Source: Salegentibacter sp.
GTDB taxonomy: Bacteria; Bacteroidota; Bacteroidia; Flavobacteriales; Flavobacteriaceae
DNA: 64,000 nucleotides
Assembly: GCA_017795085.1 (NCBI GenBank)
Contig: CP051246.1
Location: 1,304,514 to 1,368,513, forward strand
Direction: 5' to 3'
The notes under the pieces were generated by a model that saw nothing but the letters and a program-made list of their open reading frames with translations, searched no databases and was not told the origin of the DNA. The position numbers and the translations under genes were made by a program. Below are positions 1-10,765 of the stretch, one piece after another (the first letter of the stretch is position 1; every line of letters starts with the position of its first letter).

Positions 1-2
1 GT

Positions 3-1837
3 AATGCTGATTTCTTACTAACGTATAAAGATCAATTAAACGAGAATATAGATTTTAGTTTATCTGGTGGGGGTAATAGAAGAGATGTGAAAAACGGCTA
101 TGTATCTACCCAAACCAAAAATGGTGGTTCTGGATTGATAATTCCTAATCTGTTCACCTTATCCAATATTGCAGCCGATAATATTGACTACAATGAAACG
201 CATTCCAGGGAACGGGTAAACAGCTTGTATGCCCTGGGTAATATTGGTTATAGGGATATGGTCTTTATAGACGCAAGCCTTAGAAACGATTGGTCAAGTA
301 CCTTGCCTGAATCAGATAACAGTTTTTTATATCCATCGGTTTCATCAAGTGTTCTAGTCAATAACATTTTTGATATGGGCCATAATGTGTCTTTGTTTAA
401 ACTACGTGTTGGTTGGGCTCAGGCAGGTAATGATACCAGTCCACATAATTTATTTACAATATTAAGTAATATTGGAGATTGTCTTTGTTTAAACTACGTG
501 TTGGTTGGGCTCAGGCAGGTAATGATACCAGTCCACATAATTTATTTACAATATTAAGTAATATTGGAGATTGGGGAACTGCCTCACAATTGTCAGTAGC
601 AGGTGCTTTGAAGAACGATAAAATTAAAGCAGAGCTTAATACATCTATAGAATATGGTATCGATTTATCCCTTTTCAAAAATCGCCTGAATTTGGACTTT
701 ACCTATTATGAGTCTGATAATAAAAATCAAATATTTCAAAACTCTCTTCCAATATCTTCCGGTGCGACTAGTAAACTTTTTAATGCAGGTAACTTAAACA
801 GTAAAGGTTTTGAAGCTAGTTTAGGGGGGACAATAATAAAAAGTGAGGATTTCCGCTGGAATTTGAATTCAACCTTTACTACCAATAAAACAATAATTAC
901 GGAATTAGCTGAAGGGACTGATTACGTGAGGTTTTGGAGCCAAGCAAAAGGAGGAGCATATACTTGGGTAGGAGAAGAAGTAGGTCAGATTGTTGATAGG
1001 GATTTTGTAAGAGTAGAAGACGAGAATTCCCCTTATTTTGGGTGGCCTTTGTTAGATGATGAAGGTTGGGAAAACAGTGACAGTACTTTATCCGATGAAG
1101 ATGGCAATAGAGCTGCTCCTGTTATTGGTAATTATAACCCCGATTTTAAAATGGGTCTACAGACCTCTATTCAGTATAAAAATTGGAGTTTATCAATGAA
1201 CTTGGACTGGAGAAAGGGCGGACAATTCGTTTCTCAAACACATCGCTATGGAGAGTCGGATCTTCAAACCACAAGATGGCTGAATAAAGTAAATGATCTT
1301 AGCGATGTTGGCGATATACCAGCCTATATCAAAGAAAATGCAGATAGATTTTTATCTCCCGATGGTGAATTTTACCCGCTTGTCGGCGGACCAACTGCTG
1401 AATATGGTGGATTTCCGGTAGATGATTTAAATGATGGTGTATTTTTGCCTGGAGTTATCGGTTCTTATGATGATGATGGCAACTTTATAGCAGAACAGGA
1501 AAATATTGGTGGTCCCGGCACAAAATATCATACTTACGGTGATAACTATGCCTGGGACTTTACCAGAGCTTCTACTTTTGATGCAGATTATGTAAAACTT
1601 AGGCAGATATCAATCGGCTATACATTTGACAGCAAATTAACTCAGAAAATCGGAATGCGAAATTTAATGCTTTCGGTGTTCAGTCGTAATATCATTTTAT
1701 GGACCAAAGCTGGTATCAACATTGATCCAGAATCTGCTTTTCAATATTCTAACGGTAACCTCTCACAAGGTGTTGAAAGATATAATATTCAACCTTGGGC
1801 GATACCAATAGGTCTTAAATTAAACGCAAGTTTCTAA
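3..1837 (+). pseudogene. susC: SusC-like TonB-dependent outer-membrane receptor, 3' part, frameshifted by duplication
   Basis: C-terminal portion of a SusC/RagA-type TonB-linked barrel that would import oligosaccharides together with the SusD protein encoded next. The reading frame is open from base 3, so the 5' part lies outside the window. Typical barrel strands run to a C-terminal aromatic residue (LKLNASF). Bases 388-479 are repeated exactly at 480-571. Because 92 is not a multiple of 3, the first frame ends at a stop at 555-557, while the rest of the barrel is read from the second copy in another frame (through a TTG at 479 that is unlikely to be a real start). Removing one copy restores a single continuous barrel. 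Family assignment is secure from the barrel sequence and from susD 22 bases downstream. As written the gene cannot make a full-length receptor. Confidence 0.88.
388..571. repeat. Perfect 92-bp tandem duplication inside susC
   Basis: Two head-to-tail identical copies, 388-479 and 480-571, with the 92-base period holding through base 573. Both copies encode the same residues (SLFKLRVGWAQAGND and onward). The insertion shifts the reading frame. Precise RecA-independent slippage or recombination between copies could delete one unit and restore the gene; an assembly artefact is the alternative. Confidence 0.95.
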
Positions 1838-1859
1838 ATTAAAATTTAAAAATAAGGAT

Positions 1860-3548
1860 ATGAAATTAGTGAAAAACATAGCGGTTAAATTTCTATTGAT
1901 TCCATTATTGCTTGTCTCTTCATGTGATAAAGATTTAGTTGAAATAAATGAGAACCTAAATGGGGTGGAATCTAGTGTGGTTGACCCTAATTTGTTAATT
2001 AGTTCAGTAATGACCGGCTTAGCTACAAGTACTACAAGCAGAGGTTATGCTGGTGATACAGGAGCTGGATCGCAATTCACGCAGAAAGACTCTTGGTCAA
2101 GTAATCGTTACGATTGGGAAACAGGTTCAATCTGGTCTACCAATTACAGTTTATTGCGGACTAACAAAGTGGCCCATCAGAGAGCAGTAGAACTTGGGTT
2201 GCCTTTTCATCAAGGCGTTACGTTAATATTAAAATCCATGATGTTCGGTAATTTAACCGATTACTATGGTGATATTCCTTATTCGGAAGCTTTGAAAGGA
2301 AATGATTTACAGGGTGAACGACCAACATATGATACCCAGGAAAATGTTTATAAAGGGATTATTGCTGATTTAGAAACAGCTTCAGATCTTTTGGGTGCTA
2401 ATAGTTATGAAGGAGTTAACAAGGATCAGGACGTGTTTTATGCAGGGGATGCTTCAAAATGGCAAAAATTAGCCAACTCTTTAGCCTTACGGTATTATAT
2501 GCGTTTATCTGAAAAACTACCTTCTTTTGCGCAAACAGGAGTGACAAATACGCTTCAAAAGCCATTAATCAGTGAAATTGATGATGAACTTGTGCTAAGT
2601 TTTATTGGTGGGATCGAAGAACAATCCTGGCCAAATAGTGGACAATTTGGATCAGCTTCCGAATTTTATCGAGTAAAGCCCTCTACTACCATGACGGATA
2701 AATTGAAGGAGTTAGAAGATCCTAGAATATCGGTTTGGTTCGCACCAGTAGAAGTACCTACAAAAGTAGTGCCTGCTGTAGAGGTTCCTGGTGGCGGTGA
2801 TATTGCCGAAGAAGGTGGTGTTCGTTATATCAACAAAGAAAGTTTAGCGGCCAATGATTATGCGATATACTCTCAAGAAACATACGCCGCAGATATAGAA
2901 GCAGGTAAAAAACTAATAGATACCAGTAGTGTGTATGTTGGGTTGCCTGTGGCTGTAAGTACCGTTGATCCATACGAGTACAATTTGAACTCGGAAGGGT
3001 CAAGAGGTGGTACTAATGCCTACGTATCAAGAATGAATGAAGTGTTTAACCAAAAAGAGGATGGTGGAAATCTTTTAAAAGCTAGATTGTTTTCTTATGC
3101 GGAATTATCCTTCTTAAAAGCGGAAGCAGCAATTAGAGGCTGGGGTTCCGATGCTGAAGAAAATTATCTGAAAGGTATTAAGGCCTCTTTGGAGGTGTGG
3201 GGTGTTGGCAATACCTATACTGATTATATTTCCAATGCAGGAGTTGCTTTCGATGGCACTTTAGAACAAGTTATGGAGCAAAAGTGGATAGCCAATATGT
3301 TCAATGGTGATGAAGCCTATATGGATTGGAGGAGAACAGGATTTCCGGATTTAAATGCGGGACCATTTGCTAGAGAGGATGTAATGCCCTTAAGGTTTAT
3401 ATATCCAGATGATGAAATAAATATAAACACTACTAATAATGCTGCTGGTGCCGCTTCATTGGAAGGTACCTCATATAGTACAACTGATCCCAACGACAGT
3501 CCTTATGCAAGACCGTGGATAGTTAAAGGTGTTGACAAACCTTGGTAA
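1860..3548 (+). CDS. susD: SusD/RagB-family outer-membrane lipoprotein (SusD_2-like)
   Basis: Surface glycan- or peptide-binding lipoprotein that would cap the SusC barrel. Residues 1-22 form a lipoprotein signal with the lipobox VSSC and lipidated Cys22. The 562 residues are a normal length and include a TPR-like N-terminal part with conserved features such as FGNLTDYYGDIPYSEAL near residue 125 and EQKWIANMFNGDEAYMDWRR near residue 470, which point to the SusD_2 type. It lies 22 bases after the broken susC in the same direction and is followed by a strong terminator, so the two form the end of one operon. The substrate cannot be read from the sequence. The gene looks intact although its partner is not. 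Confidence 0.9.
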   Translation: MKLVKNIAVKFLLIPLLLVSSCDKDLVEINENLNGVESSVVDPNLLISSVMTGLATSTTSRGYAGDTGAGSQFTQKDSWSSNRYDWETGSIWSTNYSLLRTNKVAHQRAVELGLPFHQGVTLILKSMMFGNLTDYYGDIPYSEALKGNDLQGERPTYDTQENVYKGIIADLETASDLLGANSYEGVNKDQDVFYAGDASKWQKLANSLALRYYMRLSEKLPSFAQTGVTNTLQKPLISEIDDELVLSFIGGIEEQSWPNSGQFGSASEFYRVKPSTTMTDKLKELEDPRISVWFAPVEVPTKVVPAVEVPGGGDIAEEGGVRYINKESLAANDYAIYSQETYAADIEAGKKLIDTSSVYVGLPVAVSTVDPYEYNLNSEGSRGGTNAYVSRMNEVFNQKEDGGNLLKARLFSYAELSFLKAEAAIRGWGSDAEENYLKGIKASLEVWGVGNTYTDYISNAGVAFDGTLEQVMEQKWIANMFNGDEAYMDWRRTGFPDLNAGPFAREDVMPLRFIYPDDEININTTNNAAGAASLEGTSYSTTDPNDSPYARPWIVKGVDKPW

Positions 3549-3601
3549 GTTAATTTTTATACAAGCAGTTCTTTATTATCATAATTGCGTTTGTTAATTA
3601 T

Positions 3602-3630
3602 ATTGCCCGGGATGGCCCGGGCAATTTTTA
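3602..3630 (+). terminator. Rho-independent terminator after susCD
   Basis: Perfect 10-bp stem (ATTGCCCGGG at 3602-3611 with CCCGGGCAAT at 3616-3625), loop ATGG, followed by TTTTA. It lies 54 bases after the susD stop codon. Confidence 0.9.
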
Positions 3631-4112
3631 TAAAATAGTTGAAGCAAATCGAACTGTTCCATTAACGTCTCTCATTATGGAACTAAAAGTGGGGAATTAA
3701 TAATAAAATAAAGGGACAGACTCTCTAAATAGGAGAGATAGGATTTGTTAGTTTTAATGCTAATACCTGGCTGGGGAAAAGGATGAGATGATGTTGGTGA
3801 ATTTAGCTTTAGAACCAAACTTAAGCTCTTGCAAATAAATTCTTTATAGCTAGTAAATAACTTAGTATATATTTGGAATGTTCAAGACAGGTCAAATATG
3901 CAATGGAAGAAGTAAAATCAAATAAAATATAAAAATCATGTAGACCTTTCAAAGGCAATAATTTTGGTTTTTACGGGAATTAATACAGTTACTATTTTTA
4001 ATTCACGTTTTTTCCGATACCTTCTCCTAGCGTTAAATATAGAATATTGAGAATGGAAAAACAGTAAGGATAGGGAAATCGGATCGAGTTTTTTTACGAT
4101 TGTCTATAATAA
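3631..4112. other. Intergenic region without recognised features
   Basis: AT-rich, between the susCD terminator and the 3' end of the convergent minus-strand gene. I see no open frame with family resemblance, no tRNA-like fold and no clear repeat. Confidence 0.5.
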
Positions 4113-6261
4113 CTAGTTCAATGTTTGGGGTTCACTGATTACACCTAAATATCGTCCCATCCAATAGGGGAGAAGCCATATATCACCGGCAGAATATTCC
4201 TCAGTACCATCGTCTTCTTCTAGTTGATCTAGGTGAAACATATTGCTATTGTGGCGTTGCACGCGTCTTTCATCAGGCGGTAACACTTCCCTGATGCTTT
4301 GCTCTCTAAAATTGGGAGCTATAAATTCAATATCTTTTCGGTGACTGTTCTTTATGTTCCAGGAAATTAAATCCAATGGGTGTTCTTGGAGGTACCATAT
4401 GGCATTCTCAAGGTCAAATTCGGAAGTGCCGGTCAATGCAGTCATTATATTCCAGGCTCCATCTTTTTCGGGGCGTTCGGCTTCCCAGTGATCAAGAATA
4501 GACGCTTTGAATTGTGTTTTAAGAGTATCGTTGAAAGCGTATTTGTATAAACCCCAATAACCTAGAAAATACATTTCATCATCGGAATGGTTCCAGGATT
4601 CGGAAAGCATCCTGCTCCAGTCATCTGCATCCTCGGGTGCTGATGTTATTTCTTCCATTGGCCTCATTAGATTGTCTATTGGAAGAGTTTATTTTACGAT
4701 CACCGACCATTTTGGGTCTTGCATTTACATATTCCGGGTTCCATTTGCCCCAAGTGGTTGGTTTTCCATCAAAATCAACCATATACATATCATTACGAAC
4801 GATATGACTCATCAAGGTATCAATAAGTGTTATGGCGCGGTCTTTTAAATCATTGTCCATTAATTCGGCCATAACCCCGTAAGCAAATATATGCCCTATG
4901 GCCTCATCACTGCTGGTAGTCGATTTCCAATCCCATTCAGGATCACTGGTATGCTGCCATCGCTCTGGATTGTGTAATTTTTGTATATAACCACTTCGCT
5001 CAAAAGAGCGTGAGGGAAATCCTGGGACTGGATTGATGTTGAACAAGCGCTCCATGGCTTCCATGGCCTCGCGACAGTTTTTCAATGCGTCTTCCGATTT
5101 TGTAACTGCATAGCGAAAAACTTCACCTGCAAGATACATTGATGTCCATAATCCATCATTATCGGAATCAGAAAGTCGTCCAGAATCTATATTTCCATCT
5201 TCCAAATCGACCAGAGTAGCATTGAATCCCAAACGAATATGACGATTTCTAACCTGTTTTTCATAGTATTGCGCTTTATCAAAAAGGCTCATGTTTTCAA
5301 AAATAATTTGACCTAATCCGGCATCGGTCAATATCAAAACAGATCCGTCAGAACCTTCAGAAATATGTTTAACCATATTGCCTGGCAACCAACGTTTTCC
5401 ATAATAGTAATCAAATTTGCCATCATCACGCAGTTTAAAGGCACCCTTTGTAGAACCGAACCATAAATGATCATCAATGCTTGCAATTGATGTAATTGAG
5501 TTTACGGGCAGTTTGTTTTTGATTTCTCCGATTCTTTCTCCGGTATTGGGATCTATCTCAAAATACCCATTGGATGTCCCAATAATCAATTTTTTATTAA
5601 ATAAGGTGAAAGAAGTTAAATTTTCTTCTTGTTGTGTAGTTTTTAAGGTGTTCTTGGAGACTTCAAAGCTCGAAATACTTTGCTTTCCTAAAATCCAAAA
5701 TATTTCTTTTGTGGAATCATATAAGATCCCTAAGACCACATCATCTGTTTTTCCTTTCCATGTTGCTTTGTCTTTTGAAAGAAACTGTAAAGTCTCTCCG
5801 TCGCTAATCAAGAATTCGAAATCAATGCCTGCCGCCAAGAATTTAGCCTTGGGAAGCTCATGGGGGAGAAAGAGTTTGCCTGCCCAGGCATTGCTCAAGA
5901 CTGCTTTGTTATCTAAATAAATAAATTGATCTTGGTAGGTGGTTATGCCGTTAATGTTTTTATCGGTAAGTGGCCTGTACGTTTTGTCCTTCATCAATGT
6001 TCCTGGGTATAAAAACTGACCATCATGAGTACGTAATATTCCGTTGTTGGAAAGGATTTGAATGACACCGTTTCTGTCCATATACCCCTCTAGAATTTCT
6101 TGATCATTCCTCGAATTATATTTTATACTATAATCCTGGAGATAGGGAATGTCTTTATAAACGGGTATTTTGGAAATTTGTGCTTTTGCCTTATAGAAAC
6201 TGCTACATAATAACACAAAGAGTGAAATTATTATAAGATAACAATGGTTCATTTTTTTCAT
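4113..6261 (-). pseudogene. Large secreted protein of a polysaccharide-utilisation type locus, broken by internal deletion
   Basis: The start at 6261 (MKKMNHCYL) gives a signal peptide ending around KAQA-Q. The first roughly 330 residues contain repeated beta-propeller-like blades (WFGSTKGAFKL is typical of two-component-regulator propeller repeats). The second half is helical and aromatic-rich, resembling an (alpha/alpha) barrel. The frame runs to KINSSN at about 4676, then shifts. Downstream coding resumes in another frame at NLMRPMEEI and continues to 4113 with conserved-looking sequence (SAGDIWLLPYWMGRYLG). From memory of related proteins about 25-30 residues are missing between the two parts, so a frameshifting deletion of some tens of bases is likely. 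Function unknown; the neighbourhood suggests carbohydrate processing. Confidence 0.65.
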
Positions 6262-6623
6262 AGTATCTAAGTGATTAGAATAGTTAAAAGTATACCAGGT
6301 TATTATAGAGTGGAGCAATATACTCTATGGCATACAAGACAAATTAACCAATTTTTGGTCTACATTATTACCTATATTTTATACGCTTTACATAGAATAT
6401 TAACCAAAGTCGGTTCCTGGTGTATCCGTCGGATTTTCGATTCAGGCGGTGTAGTGTCTTTCTTTTCCTATTGAAATAAGCCACTATATGATCGGTAATT
6501 TATAGGATTTTTACCTTTTTTAGGTGTGTTTAAAAGGTATGCTATAGTAATGTTTTTAATTGTTTTTGTGAAAATTAGTTGGGTAATATTCATATTTTGT
6601 TCCTTTCTATTTTGCAAGAAAAG
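6262..6623. other. Intergenic region upstream of the broken secreted protein
   Basis: AT-rich spacer holding the probable promoter of the minus-strand gene that starts at 6261 and the 3' side of the AraC gene. No RNA fold or conserved frame recognised. Confidence 0.45.
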
Positions 6624-7472
6624 CTATCTGAAATTTTTACGATATTCTGTCGGGGTTATGCCCATGCTTGTCTTAAAATAGTGGTTGAAATTAGCTAGAT
6701 TGTTATATCCACTATCATAACAGATTTGGGTAATCTGATTGTCTGTTTCAGCTAAAAGTTTGGCAGCCATTCCGACTCGAACATTTTTAACATATTCCAT
6801 AAATGTAATGCCAGTTTTCTTTTTAAAAAACCTACAGAATGAACTCGGAGCCATATTTAAGACAGAGGAAGCCTCTTCAAGGTTAATGCCTTCTTGAATG
6901 TTTAAAAATACATACTCATATACTTTATTGATTTTTTCATTATTCTTTGAAAAAACAGAAATTTCGTTGATGGGGTTTGATAGTTTTTTTTTGTCATCGA
7001 TTTTTATCAATAGGCTGAAGATTTTTAATAAACCAATATAATATTCTAGACCTGTACATAGGGAAAGTTCGGTTAAGATTTCGTGTATTTCATGATCATC
7101 TTTAACACTAAATCGAATTCCACGGTTTGCTTGATTTATTAGTTCGAGCATATTTTGGAGCTCCGGTATTTTAAAAAGATCATTATGCAGGACGTTTTCC
7201 GAAAAATGAGTAACAATACAGGTGGGCTCTTTGTTTTTTTCTACATCGAGCAATTCCCAACAATGCGGAAGTTCAGGACCCAATAACACAAGATCCCCTT
7301 TTTCAAAGTCCGAAATATTATCACCAACAATTCTTCTGCCCATACCAGAGGCAATATAATTGAGCTCAATATTTTTATGAGAATGTATTGTTGGGTCACT
7401 GGAAAGTGATAACTCCCTGGTAATGAAGGAGTGATTATTTGGGATGAAAATTTTATTAAAAACAAACTCCAT
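6624..7472 (-). CDS. AraC-family transcriptional regulator, cupin plus HTH
   Basis: One-component regulator: an N-terminal cupin-like ligand domain (HSHKNIELNYIASG around residues 30-45, with a GDLVLLGPELPHCW strand) and a C-terminal double helix-turn-helix of about 100 residues ending FNHYFKTSMGITPTEYRKNF, the signature of the AraC/XylS family. I prefer the ATG at 7472 (MEFVFNKIF); an upstream in-frame ATG at 7499 would add nine residues with no domain content. It stands between the broken secreted gene and the divergent phosphatase gene, both of which it might control. Members with this architecture usually respond to sugars. The effector is unknown. Confidence 0.88.
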   Translation of the reverse strand: MEFVFNKIFIPNNHSFITRELSLSSDPTIHSHKNIELNYIASGMGRRIVGDNISDFEKGDLVLLGPELPHCWELLDVEKNKEPTCIVTHFSENVLHNDLFKIPELQNMLELINQANRGIRFSVKDDHEIHEILTELSLCTGLEYYIGLLKIFSLLIKIDDKKKLSNPINEISVFSKNNEKINKVYEYVFLNIQEGINLEEASSVLNMAPSSFCRFFKKKTGITFMEYVKNVRVGMAAKLLAETDNQITQICYDSGYNNLANFNHYFKTSMGITPTEYRKNFR

Positions 7473-7499
7473 ATGTTGCTTTATTAACACCTGTTTCAA

Positions 7500-8026
7500 T
7501 ATTACATAGAATATTAATTATCACAGGTTAATATTCTATCAGATTATTGTATAATAATTGTAATCATAGCCTTGGAATTTAATTTTCTTTGAAGAGCCAA
7601 CCCCATACTATATGATTATACTATATGGTTGATATTTTACTATTATCAAGGAAGAGATGGGTTGGGAAAATTATTAGTATAAAATTTATTCTTATTGTTG
7701 AATCAGCTGGTTAGGTGGTATGTTTTTCAAAATTGGATCTGCCGCTGAAACAACTAAAGCCTAGGGATATTTTTAAGTAACTAGGTTAATGAAATAGGTA
7801 AAGTACACTGGGAGAATTTTAGGAACAGTAAGCATTACTGTAGAACCAATAACCCATTAATTATGCTATTAATAATATAATGTTAACCGAAAGCTTACAT
7901 AGAAGTAATATCGCTTAAAAATGTGCTTTTAAAAAACCATGTAGTAGGTTTAGAAATATGTTTATAAGGATAATAATAAGTTTTGAACGAATTGTGAAAT
8001 AGTATTGAATTATAAATCAATTAATA
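7500..8026. other. Divergent intergenic region between araC-type gene and phosphatase gene
   Basis: About 0.5 kb, AT-rich, upstream of both neighbours and so expected to hold both promoters. I found no exact promoter pair, operator palindrome or RNA structure that I could defend. Confidence 0.45.
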
Positions 8027-9424
8027 ATGAGAATATTAAAAAGTCTTTTAATTTTATCGATTACCTGTATGTTGAATAATATGGTACAAGCCCAACATAA
8101 GCACACAGACGGAGAAGTTCAAAGTCATTCACATTACACAACCCATGATGCGACCCCTGCACATAAATTAATATTTCCGTCGAGTACCCCGGATCGTATT
8201 ATTTCCAATCTTACCGAAGATGCGGCTCACTCATTTGCAGTGAACTGGAGAACGGATCAGCAAGTGACAAATGGAGTAGTAGAGGTGGCATTGGCAACGG
8301 ATGGTCCTGAGTTTTTACTACGTGATGTACGTAAAATAAATGCGGTGTCTCAGAAATTTGAAAATAAAAATAGAAATGAACCTCTGGTCAGGGCCACCTA
8401 TCATTCGGCTTTAATTAAAGATTTGCAGCCAAATACTACTTATGTCTACAGAGTAGGCAATGGTGAGAAGGATAATGCTTATTGGAGTGAATGGTTTCAA
8501 ATTACAACAGCTCGAACCGGTATGGAAGAATCCTTTAGCTTTATTTATTTTGGAGATGCTCAAAATAATGTTAAATCAATGTGGTCTAGGGTTATACGAA
8601 GCTCATATCGTGATTTCCCACAAGTGGATTTTATGCTTCATGCAGGCGACTTAATTAATGATAGAGATGCTAATTTAGAGTGGGGCGAATGGTTTCATGC
8701 CGGTAGTTTTATTCATGCAACAGTGCCAAGTGTGATGACGCCTGGCAACCATGAATACAGGGACGGGATATTAACTTCTCTGTGGAAACCACAATTTTCA
8801 CTACCTGAAAATGGACCCATAGAAGAATTAAAGGAAACGTGTTTTACTTTGGATTATCAGGATATGAAATTGATTTCAATAGACAGTGAGGGGTTTGATG
8901 AGAGCTTGGAAGCAAGAGAAGCACAGGTAAAATGGCTCGATTCTGTATTGCAATCAAACACTAAAAAATGGGTAGCAATTACTACTCATTACCCAATTTA
9001 TTCAACGAAAGAAGGTAGGGATAATTGGGAGTTGAGAGAAGCTATAAAACCCCTAATAGATAAATATGGGGTGGATTTAGTGCTGCAAGGCCATGACCAC
9101 ACTTATGCAAGGGGCTTTCCTGAAAATGAAGATAAAGGTTTAACAGTAGTGGAAAATGCAGGTACTGTTTATGCAGTATCTGTAAGTGGACCAAAAATGT
9201 ATGATTCGAAGGACCAAGAGTGGATGGTCAGAAGAGGTGAATACACACAACTGTTCCAGATAATTACAGTCTCAGAGAATTCTATAGAATATGGTGCCTA
9301 TACACCAGTAGGTACGCTTTATGATGCTTTCGAAATCATCAAAAAGAATGGTAAAAAGAAATTGATAAATAAAATTCCTGATGATCCTATAAGGTTAAAA
9401 AAAGATATTGTAAAACCCGAGTAA
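8027..9424 (+). CDS. Purple-acid-phosphatase-like metallophosphoesterase, secreted
   Basis: A signal peptide (residues 1-22, VQAQ) is followed by a His-rich linker, a fibronectin-like N-terminal domain (about 50-160, ending in LQPNTTYVYRVGNG) and a calcineurin-type metallophosphoesterase domain. The metal-ligand motifs appear in order: FGDAQ, HAGDLIND, PGNHEYRDG, TTHYPIY and GHDHTYARG. This order and the N-terminal domain match bacterial purple acid phosphatases. The enzyme would hydrolyse phosphate esters in the periplasm or outside. All motifs are intact. The stop codon lies directly against a truncated sulfur-enzyme relic, so the last residues may derive from a recombination junction. Confidence 0.9.
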   Translation: MRILKSLLILSITCMLNNMVQAQHKHTDGEVQSHSHYTTHDATPAHKLIFPSSTPDRIISNLTEDAAHSFAVNWRTDQQVTNGVVEVALATDGPEFLLRDVRKINAVSQKFENKNRNEPLVRATYHSALIKDLQPNTTYVYRVGNGEKDNAYWSEWFQITTARTGMEESFSFIYFGDAQNNVKSMWSRVIRSSYRDFPQVDFMLHAGDLINDRDANLEWGEWFHAGSFIHATVPSVMTPGNHEYRDGILTSLWKPQFSLPENGPIEELKETCFTLDYQDMKLISIDSEGFDESLEAREAQVKWLDSVLQSNTKKWVAITTHYPIYSTKEGRDNWELREAIKPLIDKYGVDLVLQGHDHTYARGFPENEDKGLTVVENAGTVYAVSVSGPKMYDSKDQEWMVRRGEYTQLFQIITVSENSIEYGAYTPVGTLYDAFEIIKKNGKKKLINKIPDDPIRLKKDIVKPE

Positions 9425-10433
9425 GGGGGCGATAGGGTACTCTTTACTGGGGACACCTTATTTATTGGTGACGCGGGAAGACCGGATTTAAGAGAAAGTG
9501 CTGGGAATATCATGGCTAATTGAAGAGAACTAGCTGAATTAATGTATAGCACTATTCTTACTAAATATAATGACCTTCCGGACGATACTATAGTTTATCC
9601 CGCACATGGCGCCGGGTCTCTTTGTGGAAAAAATGAGCGAAGCTAGCAGCAGTACCCTTGGGGCTGAACGCAGGACAAATTGGGCATTTAAAGAACAAAC
9701 TAAAGAAGAATTTATTGAGGAAATACTTAAAGATCAGCCTTTCGTACCCGCTGATTTTAGTTTTAATGTTGATTTGAACTGCCAAGGCGGAGTAAACGTT
9801 GCGAAAACAAAAAGAGAGGTTGTCATCAAATATAATATAGATCACATAGAAACAGACCTTCTGGTAATTGATACTAGAGAAGAGGAAAAATTTAAAAGGG
9901 GACATCTACCTGGTAATATTAACATAATGGCCAGATCTGATAGCGATAAATATGAAACCTGGTTAGGTTCGATTGTGGCGCCCCGGGAAGAGTTTTTTCT
10001 TGTTATCGAGAGCATTAATAAGTTGGATGAGATTTGGAATCGAATTGCAAAGATAGGATATGAAAAACAGCTGAAAGCGATAATTATATTATCAAACAGG
10101 ATTAATGAAAAATTTGATGAATTGGATTTTGAAGATTTCAGAAAGAATGAGTCAGGATATACTATAGTAGACATTCGAAATGAGAACGAACTGGCAAGAG
10201 GAAATTTTTTTTCAGGTGCCTATCATATACCACTAAACGAACTTCGCGATCGGTACATTGAACTTCCCCGTGATAAACCTTTCGTAGTTCATTGTGCGGG
10301 AGGTTATCGATCTACGGCAGGGAGTAGTATCCTAAAAAACATCTTCCTGAATCCAGAGTATATGACCTGGGCGAAAGAATCAAGGAAATTATTTAAAAAA
10401 TCATTGGCGGACAAATTAATCTTATTCAATTGA
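9425..10433 (+). pseudogene. Relic of MBL-fold/rhodanese fusion (CstB/persulfide-dioxygenase-like)
   Basis: Reading from 9425 gives GGDRVLFTGDTLFIGDAGRPDL, the middle of an ETHE1/CstB-type metallo-beta-lactamase domain. The first part of that domain is absent. A TGA at 9521-9523 interrupts it. HGAGSLCGKN follows at about 9606-9635, then a one-base shift leads into the frame that carries two rhodanese domains: one around LLVIDTREEEKFKRGHLPG without Cys, one with the active-site loop VVHCAGGYRST. A second one-base shift in the A6 run at 10334-10339 hides the natural C-terminus ESRVYDLGERIKEII, which ends at 10396. The intact family oxidises persulfides and moves sulfane sulfur. Truncation plus a stop and two shifts make function unlikely. 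Confidence 0.8.
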
Positions 10434-10445
10434 CTTAATATTGAC

Positions 10446-10765
10446 GAAAATCTTAAACTAATTACTTATAATCATAAACTCGGTAAGATTCCTGATAAAC
10501 GTCATACGGTTTTAAAAAAACAGATGGAAGCTTGTATTATGAGCAACTTTTTGGGACTATAGGTTTTGATGGTATGTCTTCTAACCTTTACCATGAACAC
10601 TGCCCTACGCAGGTAAAAGAAGTAAAAGGGAGTTATAATGTAGCGTCTAAAATTGCCACCGAAAACAACATAAAATCATATCGTTTTAGAGGATTTCAGA
10701 TAAAACCGAATCTAGATTATCTTAAAACCCGGTAGTTTTGACTAATAGCATTCTAAATTCAAATT
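10446..10765 (+). pseudogene. hmgA: N-terminal relic of homogentisate 1,2-dioxygenase
   Basis: The first frame gives YNHKLGKIPDKRHT. After a one-base shift near 10522 the second gives DGSLYYEQLFGTIGFDGMS, PTQVKEVKGSYNVASKIA and GFQIKPNLDYL. These are the well-known N-terminal blocks of bacterial homogentisate dioxygenase (tyrosine and phenylalanine breakdown). A further shift near 10733 opens PVVLTN, matching the next block, then similarity ends. About a quarter of a usual ~385-residue enzyme remains, without the C-terminal iron-binding cupin. No start codon is evident and no other tyrosine-degradation gene is nearby. A dead fragment left by deletion. Confidence 0.8.

Noticed and set aside
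479..1837. Separate gene starting at TTG 479
   Set aside because: The frame is the continuation of susC after the 92-bp duplication; there is no ribosome-binding site or signal peptide and the start is inside a barrel strand.
6271..6474. Short plus-strand open frame upstream of the AraC gene
   Set aside because: No family features, composition of untranslated AT-rich DNA, overlaps the promoter region of the minus-strand gene.
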